22,618 nucleotides of DNA from a virus, in IMG/VR virus record IMGVR_UViG_3300029787_000201, positions 1,939-24,556 of that record. One strand, given 5' to 3'. Positions 7,466 through 14,992 of this stretch are shown here, piece by piece (the first letter of the stretch is position 1; each line of letters begins with the position of its first letter). The notes under the pieces are model-generated. The model made no database searches and was not told the DNA's origin. It saw only the letters and a program-made list of their open reading frames with translations. A program made the position numbers and the translations under genes.

Positions 7466-8011
7466 TTACTCCTTCGTGGTTATTTTAGTTTTATTTGCAA
7501 CGTAGGTTCCAAACAATTCAGCAGGAACATTCTTACCTAAGTCTTGTATTTGTTCTCTAACAAATCCTCTTAAACTACTTGGGTGAACGGTTGTTTTCTG
7601 CTTTACTGGTAGACCTTTTGCCTTCAGCTCTTCTACAATTGATTTAGCTTCATTATCTTGTTTCATGCCAAATTCTAAAGAGACTTGATTTTTAATTAAA
7701 TCTCCATGTCCATTGTCACGCAACCATGCGAAAGCTTCTTCACTTTTAGATGCTGGTATTCTTGCAGAGTAGAATGGTTTTACTTCAACGGAAACTCCGC
7801 CTTCAAGTTTAATTAACTCTACACCTGCTTGTTGCATTAAGTTTGGAATTGTTTGCTCAGAAAGAGTAGTCTCAACATCTTTTAACTTTTTTAGTTCTTC
7901 TTCAGCCGTTGCTATTTTTTTCTGAGTTTCCAATAACTTTTTGCAAGAATCGGTAATGTTCATTGACATTGCCAAGTCTATCTTTACGATAGATTCTGCT
8001 TCTAAGTCCAT
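7466..8011 (-). CDS. Conserved coiled-coil phage protein at head of replication operon
   Basis: A 181-residue protein. Residues about 20-60 form a coiled coil (KKLLETQKKIATAEEELKKL). The middle is mixed beta (GVSVEVKPFYSARIP), and a C-terminal region has HPSSLRGFVREQIQD and VPAELFGTYVANKTKI. I recall the C-terminal pattern from phage replication and recombination modules, but I cannot assign a function. It is the first gene of the leftward replication block, so it may be expressed early and at high level. Its AAGGAGGT ribosome binding site is close to perfect, yet lies inside a perfect hairpin (8016-8031), suggesting control of translation. Confidence 0.65.
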   Translation of the reverse strand: MDLEAESIVKIDLAMSMNITDSCKKLLETQKKIATAEEELKKLKDVETTLSEQTIPNLMQQAGVELIKLEGGVSVEVKPFYSARIPASKSEEAFAWLRDNGHGDLIKNQVSLEFGMKQDNEAKSIVEELKAKGLPVKQKTTVHPSSLRGFVREQIQDLGKNVPAELFGTYVANKTKITTKE

Positions 8012-8082
8012 AAGAACCTCCTTGTGGAGGTAGATATATTATTTAATTGAATTATGCAAATAAATAAAATAAATAATTCTCA
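8012..8082. promoter_or_regulatory. Divergent intergenic region with presumed promoters
   Basis: This 71-base region separates the leftward replication block from the rightward SNF2 helicase gene and is the only divergent junction in the window, so it should hold promoters for both directions. It is nearly all A/T, with an A/T tract at 8058-8077. Candidate elements are TTGAAT at 8047-8052 as a rightward -35, with AATAAT at 8072-8077 as a poorly spaced -10, and TTGCAT on the - strand at 8059-8054 as a leftward -35. None is convincing on its own. Confidence 0.4.
8016..8031 (-). promoter_or_regulatory. Ribosome-binding-site hairpin of the replication operon
   Basis: On the - strand the leader reads ACCTCC-ACAA-GGAGGT, a perfect 6-bp inverted repeat with a 4-base loop. 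The 3' arm is the Shine-Dalgarno sequence of the 181-aa gene, four bases before its ATG. The 5' arm is a built-in anti-Shine-Dalgarno sequence, so the RNA can hide its own ribosome binding site. This could be an operator for a phage translational repressor or a simple damping structure. The sequence is clear; the regulatory role is inferred. Confidence 0.5.
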
Positions 8083-9489
8083 GTGTATAATTATAAGACA
8101 GAACCATTTAAACACCAAAGACAAGCATTATTAGAAGGAGCAAAATACCTTAACTTTGCTTATTTTATGGAGATGGGAACTGGTAAGACTAAAGTTGCAA
8201 TTGATAATGCAGCTTATTTATTTCAAGAAGAAAAAATTAATTTTGTTTTTGTTATAGCTCCTAATTCTGTTTATAGAAATTGGTTAAAAGAAATAGATTT
8301 TCATTGTCCAGAAAAAACTAATATTTATATTTGGAAAGTTACTAAAGATAAAACATTTAAATTAGACCCAAATAAATTAACATTTGTTTTAATGAATGTA
8401 GAGGCATTATCTCATGCATCAGGTAAGAAATGGCTTGAATATAAATTACTGAAACATGGAATGAGAAGTATGGTCATAGTAGATGAAAGCACAACAATTA
8501 AAAATTTAAAAGCATCAAGAACAAAAACAATAGTAAAACTTGGTAAATTAGCTAAGTATAAAAGAATACTTACTGGCTCTCCTGTTACTAAATCACCATT
8601 AGATTTATTTTCTCAATGTGCTTTTTTAGATAAAAAATTATTAGGGTATGATAACTTTACTGTGTTTAAAGCTAGATATGCAGTTATGTTTAATATTGAA
8701 AAGGGTGGTTATCAAATACAGATTCCTAAGTATTACGTAAACTTAGATGAACTTGAATATAAATTAAAAAATTTTTCATTTAGAGTTAGAAAAAAAGAAT
8801 GCTTAGATATACCCGATAAAATGTATGTACAAAGATATATTGAATTATCACCAGAACAAAACAAAGCTTACCAAGAATTAAAAATATTAGCGATGGCTAA
8901 AATACAGGATGAAAAGGTTTCTTTTAATAATAAACTCACAGAATTGCTAAAACTACAACAAGTTACAAATGGTTTTGTAAAAACAAATGATGATAAAATT
9001 GTAGATTTTAAGAGTAATCCTAAATTAAATGAACTTATGAATATCTTGGAGGAGACTGATGACAAGTGTATAATATGGGCAAATTATGTACATAACATCG
9101 AAATGATTAAAAAAAAATTAAGGGAAACGTATGGCTCAGACTCAGTGGTTTCAATATACGGAAAAGATTCTGTCGAAGTTCGTAACAGAGCTGTTGAAAG
9201 TTTTCAGAATAATGACAGATGTCGCTTCATCGTTGGTAATCCTACCGTTGGTGGTTATGGTCTTACCCTTACTGCTGCTAGGCATGTTATATATTTTAGC
9301 AATTCTTATAATTTGGAAGTCCGTTGGCAAAGCGAAGACCGTGCTCACAGGCATGGTCAAACTGGTCAAGTCACAATTATAGATATTATAGCAAGAGATA
9401 CAATCGATGAAATGGTTCTTAATTCTTTAGAAAATAAAATAGAATTATCTGCTAAGACTCTTGGGGAACAGGTTCAGAAGTGGTTATAA
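8083..9489 (+). CDS. SNF2/DEAD-like superfamily 2 helicase
   Basis: A 468-residue SF2 ATPase of SNF2 type: Q-like motif FKHQRQA (9-15), Walker A MGTGKT (31-36), Ia VIAPNSV (57-63), II DESTTIKN (134-141), III LTGSPV (163-168), V GGYGLTLTAA (390-399) and VI QSEDRAHRHGQT (416-427), whose DRAHR-GQ form is characteristic of SNF2 proteins. It probably translocates on double-stranded DNA, to remodel replication or recombination intermediates or strip bound proteins. Start choice: GTG 8083 is the only start after an in-frame stop at 8074-8076 that keeps the Q-like motif; the next ATG, at codon 29, falls just before Walker A. There is no Shine-Dalgarno sequence, so it may be leaderless. It is the only + strand gene inside the leftward block, and its stop overlaps the opposing methylase stop within TTATAA. 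Confidence 0.92.
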   Translation: MYNYKTEPFKHQRQALLEGAKYLNFAYFMEMGTGKTKVAIDNAAYLFQEEKINFVFVIAPNSVYRNWLKEIDFHCPEKTNIYIWKVTKDKTFKLDPNKLTFVLMNVEALSHASGKKWLEYKLLKHGMRSMVIVDESTTIKNLKASRTKTIVKLGKLAKYKRILTGSPVTKSPLDLFSQCAFLDKKLLGYDNFTVFKARYAVMFNIEKGGYQIQIPKYYVNLDELEYKLKNFSFRVRKKECLDIPDKMYVQRYIELSPEQNKAYQELKILAMAKIQDEKVSFNNKLTELLKLQQVTNGFVKTNDDKIVDFKSNPKLNELMNILEETDDKCIIWANYVHNIEMIKKKLRETYGSDSVVSIYGKDSVEVRNRAVESFQNNDRCRFIVGNPTVGGYGLTLTAARHVIYFSNSYNLEVRWQSEDRAHRHGQTGQVTIIDIIARDTIDEMVLNSLENKIELSAKTLGEQVQKWL

Positions 9490-9939
9490 TTTTTTCTTTA
9501 AGATAAAACAAGCTATATGCCTGCCAGTTCCTTTGCCTTGAGATTTATCCTCTGTCGCTAACCATTTAACATCTCCTAAATTTCTTATCTCAGCTCCAGC
9601 CTTAATCATCATTAGTATCCACTTGTCTATTGGGTAAACAAGAACAACTTCCTTACCTTTTTCATTTTCTGCTATGGCTTTTCTAACCCAAGCAGTGGGA
9701 CCTTTCTTTTTTCCTTCATGTATAATGGAACCAAATGGTGGATTAACATAGTTTGATTTACCCCACTCATTTGTAAGTCCATCAAAATCTTCTGGTTTAG
9801 GATAAGGGCATGGATCAAAATCAAAATTAAATTCATCATTTAATTCTTTCATTAAATCATCTGGAGTTAGCCAGTAATGTTTTCCATCCTGACCATTACC
9901 TTTGTGAAATTTGTTATCTTTTGGGTGTTTTTTTTTCAT
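9484..9939 (-). CDS. Phage DNA N6-adenine methyltransferase (Dam family)
   Basis: A 151-residue protein matching the short phage Dam-type family. It has HYWLTPDDLMKEL (21-33), FDFDPCP (39-45) and the catalytic NPPF (66-69), followed by a helix and FILKKK at the end. It transfers a methyl group from S-adenosylmethionine to adenine N6 in DNA, most often to protect phage DNA from host restriction or to mark it for replication or packaging. Its length is normal for the family. It lies downstream of the PAPS-reductase-like gene with a 25-base gap, and converges with the SNF2 helicase gene with a 6-base overlap of stops. The target sequence cannot be read from the protein. Confidence 0.88.
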   Translation of the reverse strand: MKKKHPKDNKFHKGNGQDGKHYWLTPDDLMKELNDEFNFDFDPCPYPKPEDFDGLTNEWGKSNYVNPPFGSIIHEGKKKGPTAWVRKAIAENEKGKEVVLVYPIDKWILMMIKAGAEIRNLGDVKWLATEDKSQGKGTGRHIACFILKKKL

Positions 9940-9964
9940 GATATCTATTAACTCTTTCTATCCA

Positions 9965-10774
9965 TTAAATTCCACATTGGCCCTCGCAATCATTTTCAAA
10001 TAAATTTAATTGATCGTCTTTAGACTCTTCAAAATTTACTTCATTAATAGGTTTACCGCTTCGATGTAAATATAAATTATCTTTTACTTTTCCCCATCCC
10101 TCTCTAATTTTTTTGTCAAACTCTACAACTTCTTCCCATTCATTTTTATCTTCCTTTATATACTTCCATTCATCATTAGAGTGAAATGGGCAAAATGTAC
10201 ATGCTGAACGAGGGGGTTTGGGATATTTATTTTTTTTCATCCAATCTAAACAATCTAGTCGACTCATTTTTAAATCTACTAATGGGTAGGTATAAGTTAA
10301 ATATTTTTTAGGAGCAGTTCTCATTCTAGATACTTCATCAGAAGATATACCAAATAGTTGCGTAACGTGAGAATCTTTAGGTACTCTTTTTTTATATCCT
10401 ACACCTAACAATCTTCTAATTTCTTTAATTAAGGGAGCTATTTTGTAGTCTTGTGTGCATTGGCGCATCATCATCCCTTTCTTACCAGTCTCTTTATTTC
10501 TAGTAAAAAAAGGAGACATTGCTACTCTGGTGTTATTATTAATAGCATCAATAGTATCTTGTTTTAAATTACCTTTAGAAACTCTATAAATAGGATAAGA
10601 TAATTGTTTTTCTAACCAGTCTAAATGAGAGTACACCCTTTTTGGCTCTGCCATTGTGTCAGAAAATATTGCTGCTTGAACCATAGGAACTTCACCTTTT
10701 TCAATCATTAAAGCTAATGTTGTGCTTTGGACACCTGCACCTAAACTTAAAATTCTTAAATTATTTTTGTTCAT
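9965..10774 (-). CDS. PAPS-reductase-like ATP pyrophosphatase of phage type
   Basis: A protein of 269 residues from ATG 10774. A frame 12 codons longer (to 10810) exists, but the shorter start puts the PP-loop (SLGAGVQST, 10-18) near the N-terminus, as usual, and cuts the overlap with the nuclease gene from 50 to 14 bases. The protein resembles the PAPS reductase/N-type ATP pyrophosphatase superfamily, which adenylates substrates and in DndC and tRNA enzymes supports sulfur transfer. Cysteines at 106, 192, 195 (CTFC), 263 and 267 could bind an Fe-S cluster or carry sulfur. True sulfate assimilation is unlikely because no partner genes are present. Its substrate is unknown; DNA or tRNA modification is possible given the Dam gene next door. 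Confidence 0.75.
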   Translation of the reverse strand: MNKNNLRILSLGAGVQSTTLALMIEKGEVPMVQAAIFSDTMAEPKRVYSHLDWLEKQLSYPIYRVSKGNLKQDTIDAINNNTRVAMSPFFTRNKETGKKGMMMRQCTQDYKIAPLIKEIRRLLGVGYKKRVPKDSHVTQLFGISSDEVSRMRTAPKKYLTYTYPLVDLKMSRLDCLDWMKKNKYPKPPRSACTFCPFHSNDEWKYIKEDKNEWEEVVEFDKKIREGWGKVKDNLYLHRSGKPINEVNFEESKDDQLNLFENDCEGQCGI

Positions 10775-11471
10775 GAAATATTTTAACTCTCTCCATCCAT
10801 TTAGTTTCATATTCTTTTAATTTTTCTTTATTCATTTTAAATTCTTGATACAAATAATCTTTTGTGCAAACACAAATAAGGCCTTGTGTTATAGGACCAT
10901 ATTGTTTTTTATGGGCTAATGAATATGCTGCTATTTGGTAATAATAATCTTCAACATATTCCTCTCTTTTAATTTTATTACTTTGTTTGAAATCTATAAT
11001 TGTGGGTTGTTCATCATAAACTCCCACTACATCAGTAGCTCCTGCCCATAAATCCTCATATGCAAGACTAACTTCATTACCATATACTATTTTAAGGTTA
11101 TCTAGATTTTTTACAATTTCATGTGCCATTAGACGTGGCTGAGCCCCCTCTGGAGAGAGATTTAGGTATCCACGGCCATCTATGTAGTTTTCTAGTACAT
11201 AGTGCATCTCCGTCCCTCTGAGAGCCGCCTGAGAGGTGATTCTGGCTGCCTCTTGATATCCTACTCTTTCTCGCCATGCATCTAATCCCGCTTTCTTATC
11301 TTCAGACTGGGTAGCCGATAAAATGTTTGTAACACTTGGTAATTTTTTGTCACCTACATTGTAGTGCCGTGAGCCGAGGTCGTTATCTCGTGTATATTTT
11401 TGATAGTCGTATTTAGATTCTCTTTTAAGATCAGTAATTATAAAGCTATTATTTTCTCTAATAAGACGCAC
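10761..11471 (-). CDS. PD-(D/E)XK exonuclease, RecB/Cas4-like
   Basis: A 236-residue nuclease of the PD-(D/E)XK fold. Key features are GTEMHYVLENY with H90, E133, D147 in the strand AGATDVVG, the D160-F-K162 core, and QIAAY (179-183), the Q-x3-Y helix typical of RecB and Cas4-type nucleases. No cluster of four cysteines like that of Cas4 is seen. Phage enzymes of this type resect DNA ends for recombination, or degrade host DNA to feed replication. It starts with GTG, has only a weak ribosome binding site, and overlaps the downstream PAPS-reductase-like gene by 14 bases. The 8-base gap from the upstream holin-like gene suggests one transcript. Confidence 0.85.
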   Translation of the reverse strand: MRLIRENNSFIITDLKRESKYDYQKYTRDNDLGSRHYNVGDKKLPSVTNILSATQSEDKKAGLDAWRERVGYQEAARITSQAALRGTEMHYVLENYIDGRGYLNLSPEGAQPRLMAHEIVKNLDNLKIVYGNEVSLAYEDLWAGATDVVGVYDEQPTIIDFKQSNKIKREEYVEDYYYQIAAYSLAHKKQYGPITQGLICVCTKDYLYQEFKMNKEKLKEYETKWMERVKIFHEQK

Positions 11472-11479
11472 AAGGTCTT

Positions 11480-11695
11480 TTAATTTAATTTCAATATAAG
11501 AGCAACAACAATTCCTATTAAAGTTGTAATAATAAATGCAGAACTTGATATCATTATTTTTTCTAATCTATGGATATCTTCATGTAAATCTTTAATTTTT
11601 TTATTAGTTTCTCTTTGCATAATTAAGCAAAGTTTTTCGTGGTCATCTATTCTTTGATGAGCTAGGGAGTCTTTACTGGTTAACTTTCTTGGCAC
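11480..11695 (-). CDS. Small coiled-coil membrane protein, holin/XhlA-like candidate
   Basis: A 71-residue protein from GTG 11695. A TTG at 11701 is also open, but the strong AGGGAGGT site is only one base from that TTG and a suitable seven bases from the GTG, so GTG is chosen. The order is a charged N-terminus, a coiled-coil helix with heptad hydrophobics (about 30-46), then a single C-terminal membrane segment (SAFIITTLIGIVVALIL) with a short tail. This layout resembles the XhlA family and small phage holins, so it may help permeabilise the membrane at lysis. No lysin gene is adjacent, which weakens that reading; a membrane anchor for ejection is an alternative. The gene overlaps the end of the large ejection-type gene by 23 bases. 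Confidence 0.55.
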   Translation of the reverse strand: MPRKLTSKDSLAHQRIDDHEKLCLIMQRETNKKIKDLHEDIHRLEKIMISSSAFIITTLIGIVVALILKLN

Positions 11696-14093
11696 TGACA
11701 ATACCTCCCTTATTAAATAAATTTAAGGCTGATGCTAATTGTGGGTTTGATACACCAGTTGGAGTAGCAGCACCTCCTTGATTTATAATAGGAAAATTAC
11801 TCTCAGGAACATTTGGTAATGGCACTCTGTTATCTTCTACTTGTTGTTCAATGGAATCAAAATAATTTTCTAATCCACCTTTTACTTCAGCAGCTTCAGC
11901 TTCAGGTATAATTCCTAATGTAACTAATCTACCAAGCATTTGATTGTAAACTGATTGCATTCTTTTAGGTGTGTTTGTTTTTTGAACAACCTCTTCAACG
12001 GCAGACTTAAATACTAATTGTTGAAACTTAGGATCAAGCATTGCTTTACCAACATATTTAGGTGCAATTAAAACTCCTAATGCTGGTAAAATACCACCAG
12101 CTGCAGCGGCACCCCCAACTGCAACGTTAGCAGGAGAAAATAATCCTCCACCAAATTGCAATAATTGTCCAGCTGCTCCTGCTTGTTTTAACTGAATTAA
12201 AACACCACCAGGTATACCACTTATATCTGATATTCTACCTTGTGCAAAACCAAGAGTAGTTTTTAGTTTTTCAATTTTTTGTATGTCCGTTGAATTTGGA
12301 AATAATTTTTTTAAAGTTTCTGCATTGTTATCTAATGCTTTTGTAAATTTTCTAATATCATAAAAACCACCAAACTGCACATCCTCTACAAATGATCGAG
12401 ATAACATGTTCTGTAAGTAATGACCTCTTAAACTATCTTTTAATGTTTTGGCTTCAGCAGTTGTAATTGCATTACCGATTGCTTCTTTAAAAGCAGGATT
12501 TTTAGTTAGTTGAGGTAGTTGGTCAATATCACTTAATACTCTTGTTAATAAATCAGTTTTTTCTCCATCAGTTATACTTTTAAATACAGATCCTAAATCA
12601 GCAGTTTCTCTAGCTCCTTTAGCTAGTAATGCAACAGTTGTACCTCTTGCAAATACGTCCATACCTTCCTCGTAAAATTTTTTTGCAGACTCTAAAGCAT
12701 CTGCTGCTTTAGGATTCAAACCAGACTTTCTTAAAAAATCTGGAGACATCATATCGTCCATAGTTTTTATAATATTTTGTAATTGAAACAAATCATCTTT
12801 TGGTAAACCTTGTGTTTTTAAAATTTGTCTATCTGCAGCTACATCAGATCTTATCTTTGCTAATTGTTTATAAGAGACTAAACCGTTAGGTCCAGTCGGG
12901 TCAGCAAATTTATTTAAATCACCAGATAAATCCTCTAAAGTTTCTCTTAATTTGTTTCTTCTTCCAGATCCTAATCCTGTTCGTAGGTTTTCTTGAAGTT
13001 CAGCGACAGTTTCACTTAAACTATTTTTTGTTCCTACTTTTTCAAAAATACTTAATGCTGGTTTGGCTTTTGCTGTACCCAACAAATCATCAACCTTTTG
13101 ATACATAGAATCAGATGCAGTTCTAAATAATTGATCTGCATTATTAAACATATTTAAAAACATAGTTCCAACTTCAGATTTATTTTGTGCTAAACTCCCC
13201 TCAGTTAAATCTTGCACCATGTCATATGCTACTTTATCTCCTACATCTTTTAATGCTCTATATCTGCCTGCAAATCCTGAACCTCCCAAGATTGATTTTG
13301 ATATAATAGTTTCAGCAATATTAATTCCTTGATTATTAGTTTTAAATGCTGGTGTTAATCCTTTTTGTGCTTCAACGGCAGATCTTTTTAATGTTTCAAA
13401 TTCATCAGCTGGTATATTTCTTGATTTCATGTAATCTTTAATTACTTTATCGTCAGGAACTAAACCTTTTAATGCCTCTAATTGTTTTGCTGGACTTAAT
13501 TTCATTAAGCTTTCTGCAGTTGTTTTTCCATATAATATTTCATAAGACTTATTTTTAAGGGTTTGTTCTGCAACATCACTTCCTTGTAAGACCTCTGCAA
13601 ATTGTCTAGGTTTTGCTGCACCTAAGATTTTTGAAATAATTGGAGCTGCTTTAATTGCTAGAGGTGCACCAATCGCTTCCCCTAAAGCTCCTTCTCCAGC
13701 TGCTCTTGTAACTTCTTTAATAACATTTTCACTAGGGTCAAAAGTTTCTGCAACTAAGGCACCCCCAGCACCACCCGCAGCAGATCCTGCAGAAGCCTTA
13801 GCAAGTGCTCTTATAAAAGGCATACTTCTCATCCCAACATTAGCTGCAATTCTAGGAAGTGAAAATCCTCCAGTTGCAATTGAACCAGCAATAGAACCTG
13901 CAACCTCAGTTAGTATTCTACCAAAGTTAGGGCTATCAGAATATTCTGCTGCTGCTTTGTCAGCCACTGAGTCACCAACTTTATCAGCCATAAGAGTTTC
14001 TAATGCTCTACCTATTTCTTTGCTTTCTGCTTCAGTAGGTGCATCTCCCTCTATCTCAACTACTCCTAAACCTTGTACGTTTATTTTTCCCAT
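11673..14093 (-). CDS. Large internal virion / DNA ejection-type protein
   Basis: An 806-residue protein. It opens with a short conserved-looking segment (VQGLGVVEIEGDAPTEAE). A Gly/Ala-rich hydrophobic stretch follows at about 63-115, then long helical regions, a second Gly/Ala-rich hydrophobic stretch at about 645-677, and a C-terminus containing LFNKGGI (792-798). Size, helical content, membrane-active-looking segments and position after other virion genes fit an internal or ejection protein that forms a DNA channel through the host envelope in podoviruses. No transglycosylase or protease active site is visible. It follows the 298-aa gene with a 1-base gap and lacks a strong ribosome binding site. 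A tail tape-measure-like role is an alternative. Confidence 0.6.
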   Translation of the reverse strand: MGKINVQGLGVVEIEGDAPTEAESKEIGRALETLMADKVGDSVADKAAAEYSDSPNFGRILTEVAGSIAGSIATGGFSLPRIAANVGMRSMPFIRALAKASAGSAAGGAGGALVAETFDPSENVIKEVTRAAGEGALGEAIGAPLAIKAAPIISKILGAAKPRQFAEVLQGSDVAEQTLKNKSYEILYGKTTAESLMKLSPAKQLEALKGLVPDDKVIKDYMKSRNIPADEFETLKRSAVEAQKGLTPAFKTNNQGINIAETIISKSILGGSGFAGRYRALKDVGDKVAYDMVQDLTEGSLAQNKSEVGTMFLNMFNNADQLFRTASDSMYQKVDDLLGTAKAKPALSIFEKVGTKNSLSETVAELQENLRTGLGSGRRNKLRETLEDLSGDLNKFADPTGPNGLVSYKQLAKIRSDVAADRQILKTQGLPKDDLFQLQNIIKTMDDMMSPDFLRKSGLNPKAADALESAKKFYEEGMDVFARGTTVALLAKGARETADLGSVFKSITDGEKTDLLTRVLSDIDQLPQLTKNPAFKEAIGNAITTAEAKTLKDSLRGHYLQNMLSRSFVEDVQFGGFYDIRKFTKALDNNAETLKKLFPNSTDIQKIEKLKTTLGFAQGRISDISGIPGGVLIQLKQAGAAGQLLQFGGGLFSPANVAVGGAAAAGGILPALGVLIAPKYVGKAMLDPKFQQLVFKSAVEEVVQKTNTPKRMQSVYNQMLGRLVTLGIIPEAEAAEVKGGLENYFDSIEQQVEDNRVPLPNVPESNFPIINQGGAATPTGVSNPQLASALNLFNKGGIVSAKKVNQ

Positions 14094-14094
14094 T

Positions 14095-14991
14095 TTATTT
14101 CTTTACTAGTTTGCCACCTTCAAAAACATATAAGTCAGCTGAAGGATCATAAGTTAATGATTCAGGGTCTACATTAATTCCAAGTTTTGAAAAAGCATCT
14201 TTATAATATTCCATATTACCAGCATCACTTACGGTGCCACTAGCATCAAGTCTACTATCAATCTCTGCTAATTTTTCTTTCATAGTATTTACTTTTGCAA
14301 TAATAACATCTTCATTGTCAGTTATTGTAGGTAATAGTGCATTAAAACTCGCTTCCTCCAAAGGACCAACTTGTGCACCCCTTAAAGCTTTAATGGCACT
14401 CTTTTTAAATTCTTCAATTGTAACATTAAAAGCTGCAGCTTTAGGATTCATGTTTAATGCTGCAGTAGCTTTTGCTATTCGACCAGATATAGGTCCACTT
14501 CCTATTTCTTTAACACCTAATAAAATTTTATCTGCTTGTTTTATTGTAGCTGATCTATCGGCTGCTTTTTCTCTCTCACCAAATGTAGGTTTATCAGCAA
14601 TACCAGTTACTACACCATTTTTTACTTTTACTACTAATCTATCCGCTTTATTAAAACCTAATGATTCTTTTTCAGCTGTTGTTGCAGATCTTACTGACTC
14701 TACAGCTTCTTTTTTTTGTGCTTTTTCTAATGCTATTAAAGTTGTAGGTAATTTACTTGTACCTTCTCCAACAGCTCTAAGAGTCCCTGTTAACAAACCC
14801 TCTCCTTGTCTTTGTGTAGATTGTAATAAAGGTGCTGCAAAGGTAGCTGCAATAATTGCTTTTTCTCTACTTGATAAACCACCTTCTTGAAAATGTTGAA
14901 TATTTGCAATACCACCCTTGTTAAATTTTTTAGGTTTGTTAATTTTAAAATATCTATCTCTAAACATTTTTCTTGTTAATACAGAATCCAT
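14095..14991 (-). CDS. Probable virion/ejection protein with two GG motifs
   Basis: A 298-residue protein, basic at the N-terminus. It carries FNKGGI (23-28) and FQEGGL (34-39) ahead of an Ala-rich hydrophobic segment (IIAATFAAPLLQ) and a largely helical remainder ending in a small beta region. It shares the short GG motif with its neighbours on both sides, which suggests joint work in the particle. No enzymatic motif is seen. ATG 14991 has a GAGG site four bases upstream, and the gap to the preceding gene is one base. A minor capsid or ejection protein is the best guess. Confidence 0.5.
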   Translation of the reverse strand: MDSVLTRKMFRDRYFKINKPKKFNKGGIANIQHFQEGGLSSREKAIIAATFAAPLLQSTQRQGEGLLTGTLRAVGEGTSKLPTTLIALEKAQKKEAVESVRSATTAEKESLGFNKADRLVVKVKNGVVTGIADKPTFGEREKAADRSATIKQADKILLGVKEIGSGPISGRIAKATAALNMNPKAAAFNVTIEEFKKSAIKALRGAQVGPLEEASFNALLPTITDNEDVIIAKVNTMKEKLAEIDSRLDASGTVSDAGNMEYYKDAFSKLGINVDPESLTYDPSADLYVFEGGKLVKK

Positions 14992-14992
14992 G

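Noticed and set aside
9131-9382. Membrane-like 83-codon frame inside the SNF2 helicase gene
   Set aside because: It overlaps conserved helicase motif V in another frame; the hydrophobic translation is a by-product of the GGYGLTLTAA coding region.
10775-10810. Twelve-codon N-terminal extension of the PAPS-reductase-like protein
   Set aside because: It lies entirely inside the nuclease gene and precedes the expected N-terminal PP-loop strand; the internal ATG at 10774 is more consistent with the fold, although neither start has a good ribosome binding site.
14234-14890. A 218-codon open frame on the + strand, antisense to the 298-aa virion gene
   Set aside because: It mirrors the coding frame of an Ala/Leu-rich protein, has no ribosome binding site or neighbour linkage, and its low-complexity hydrophobic translation is typical of an antisense shadow.
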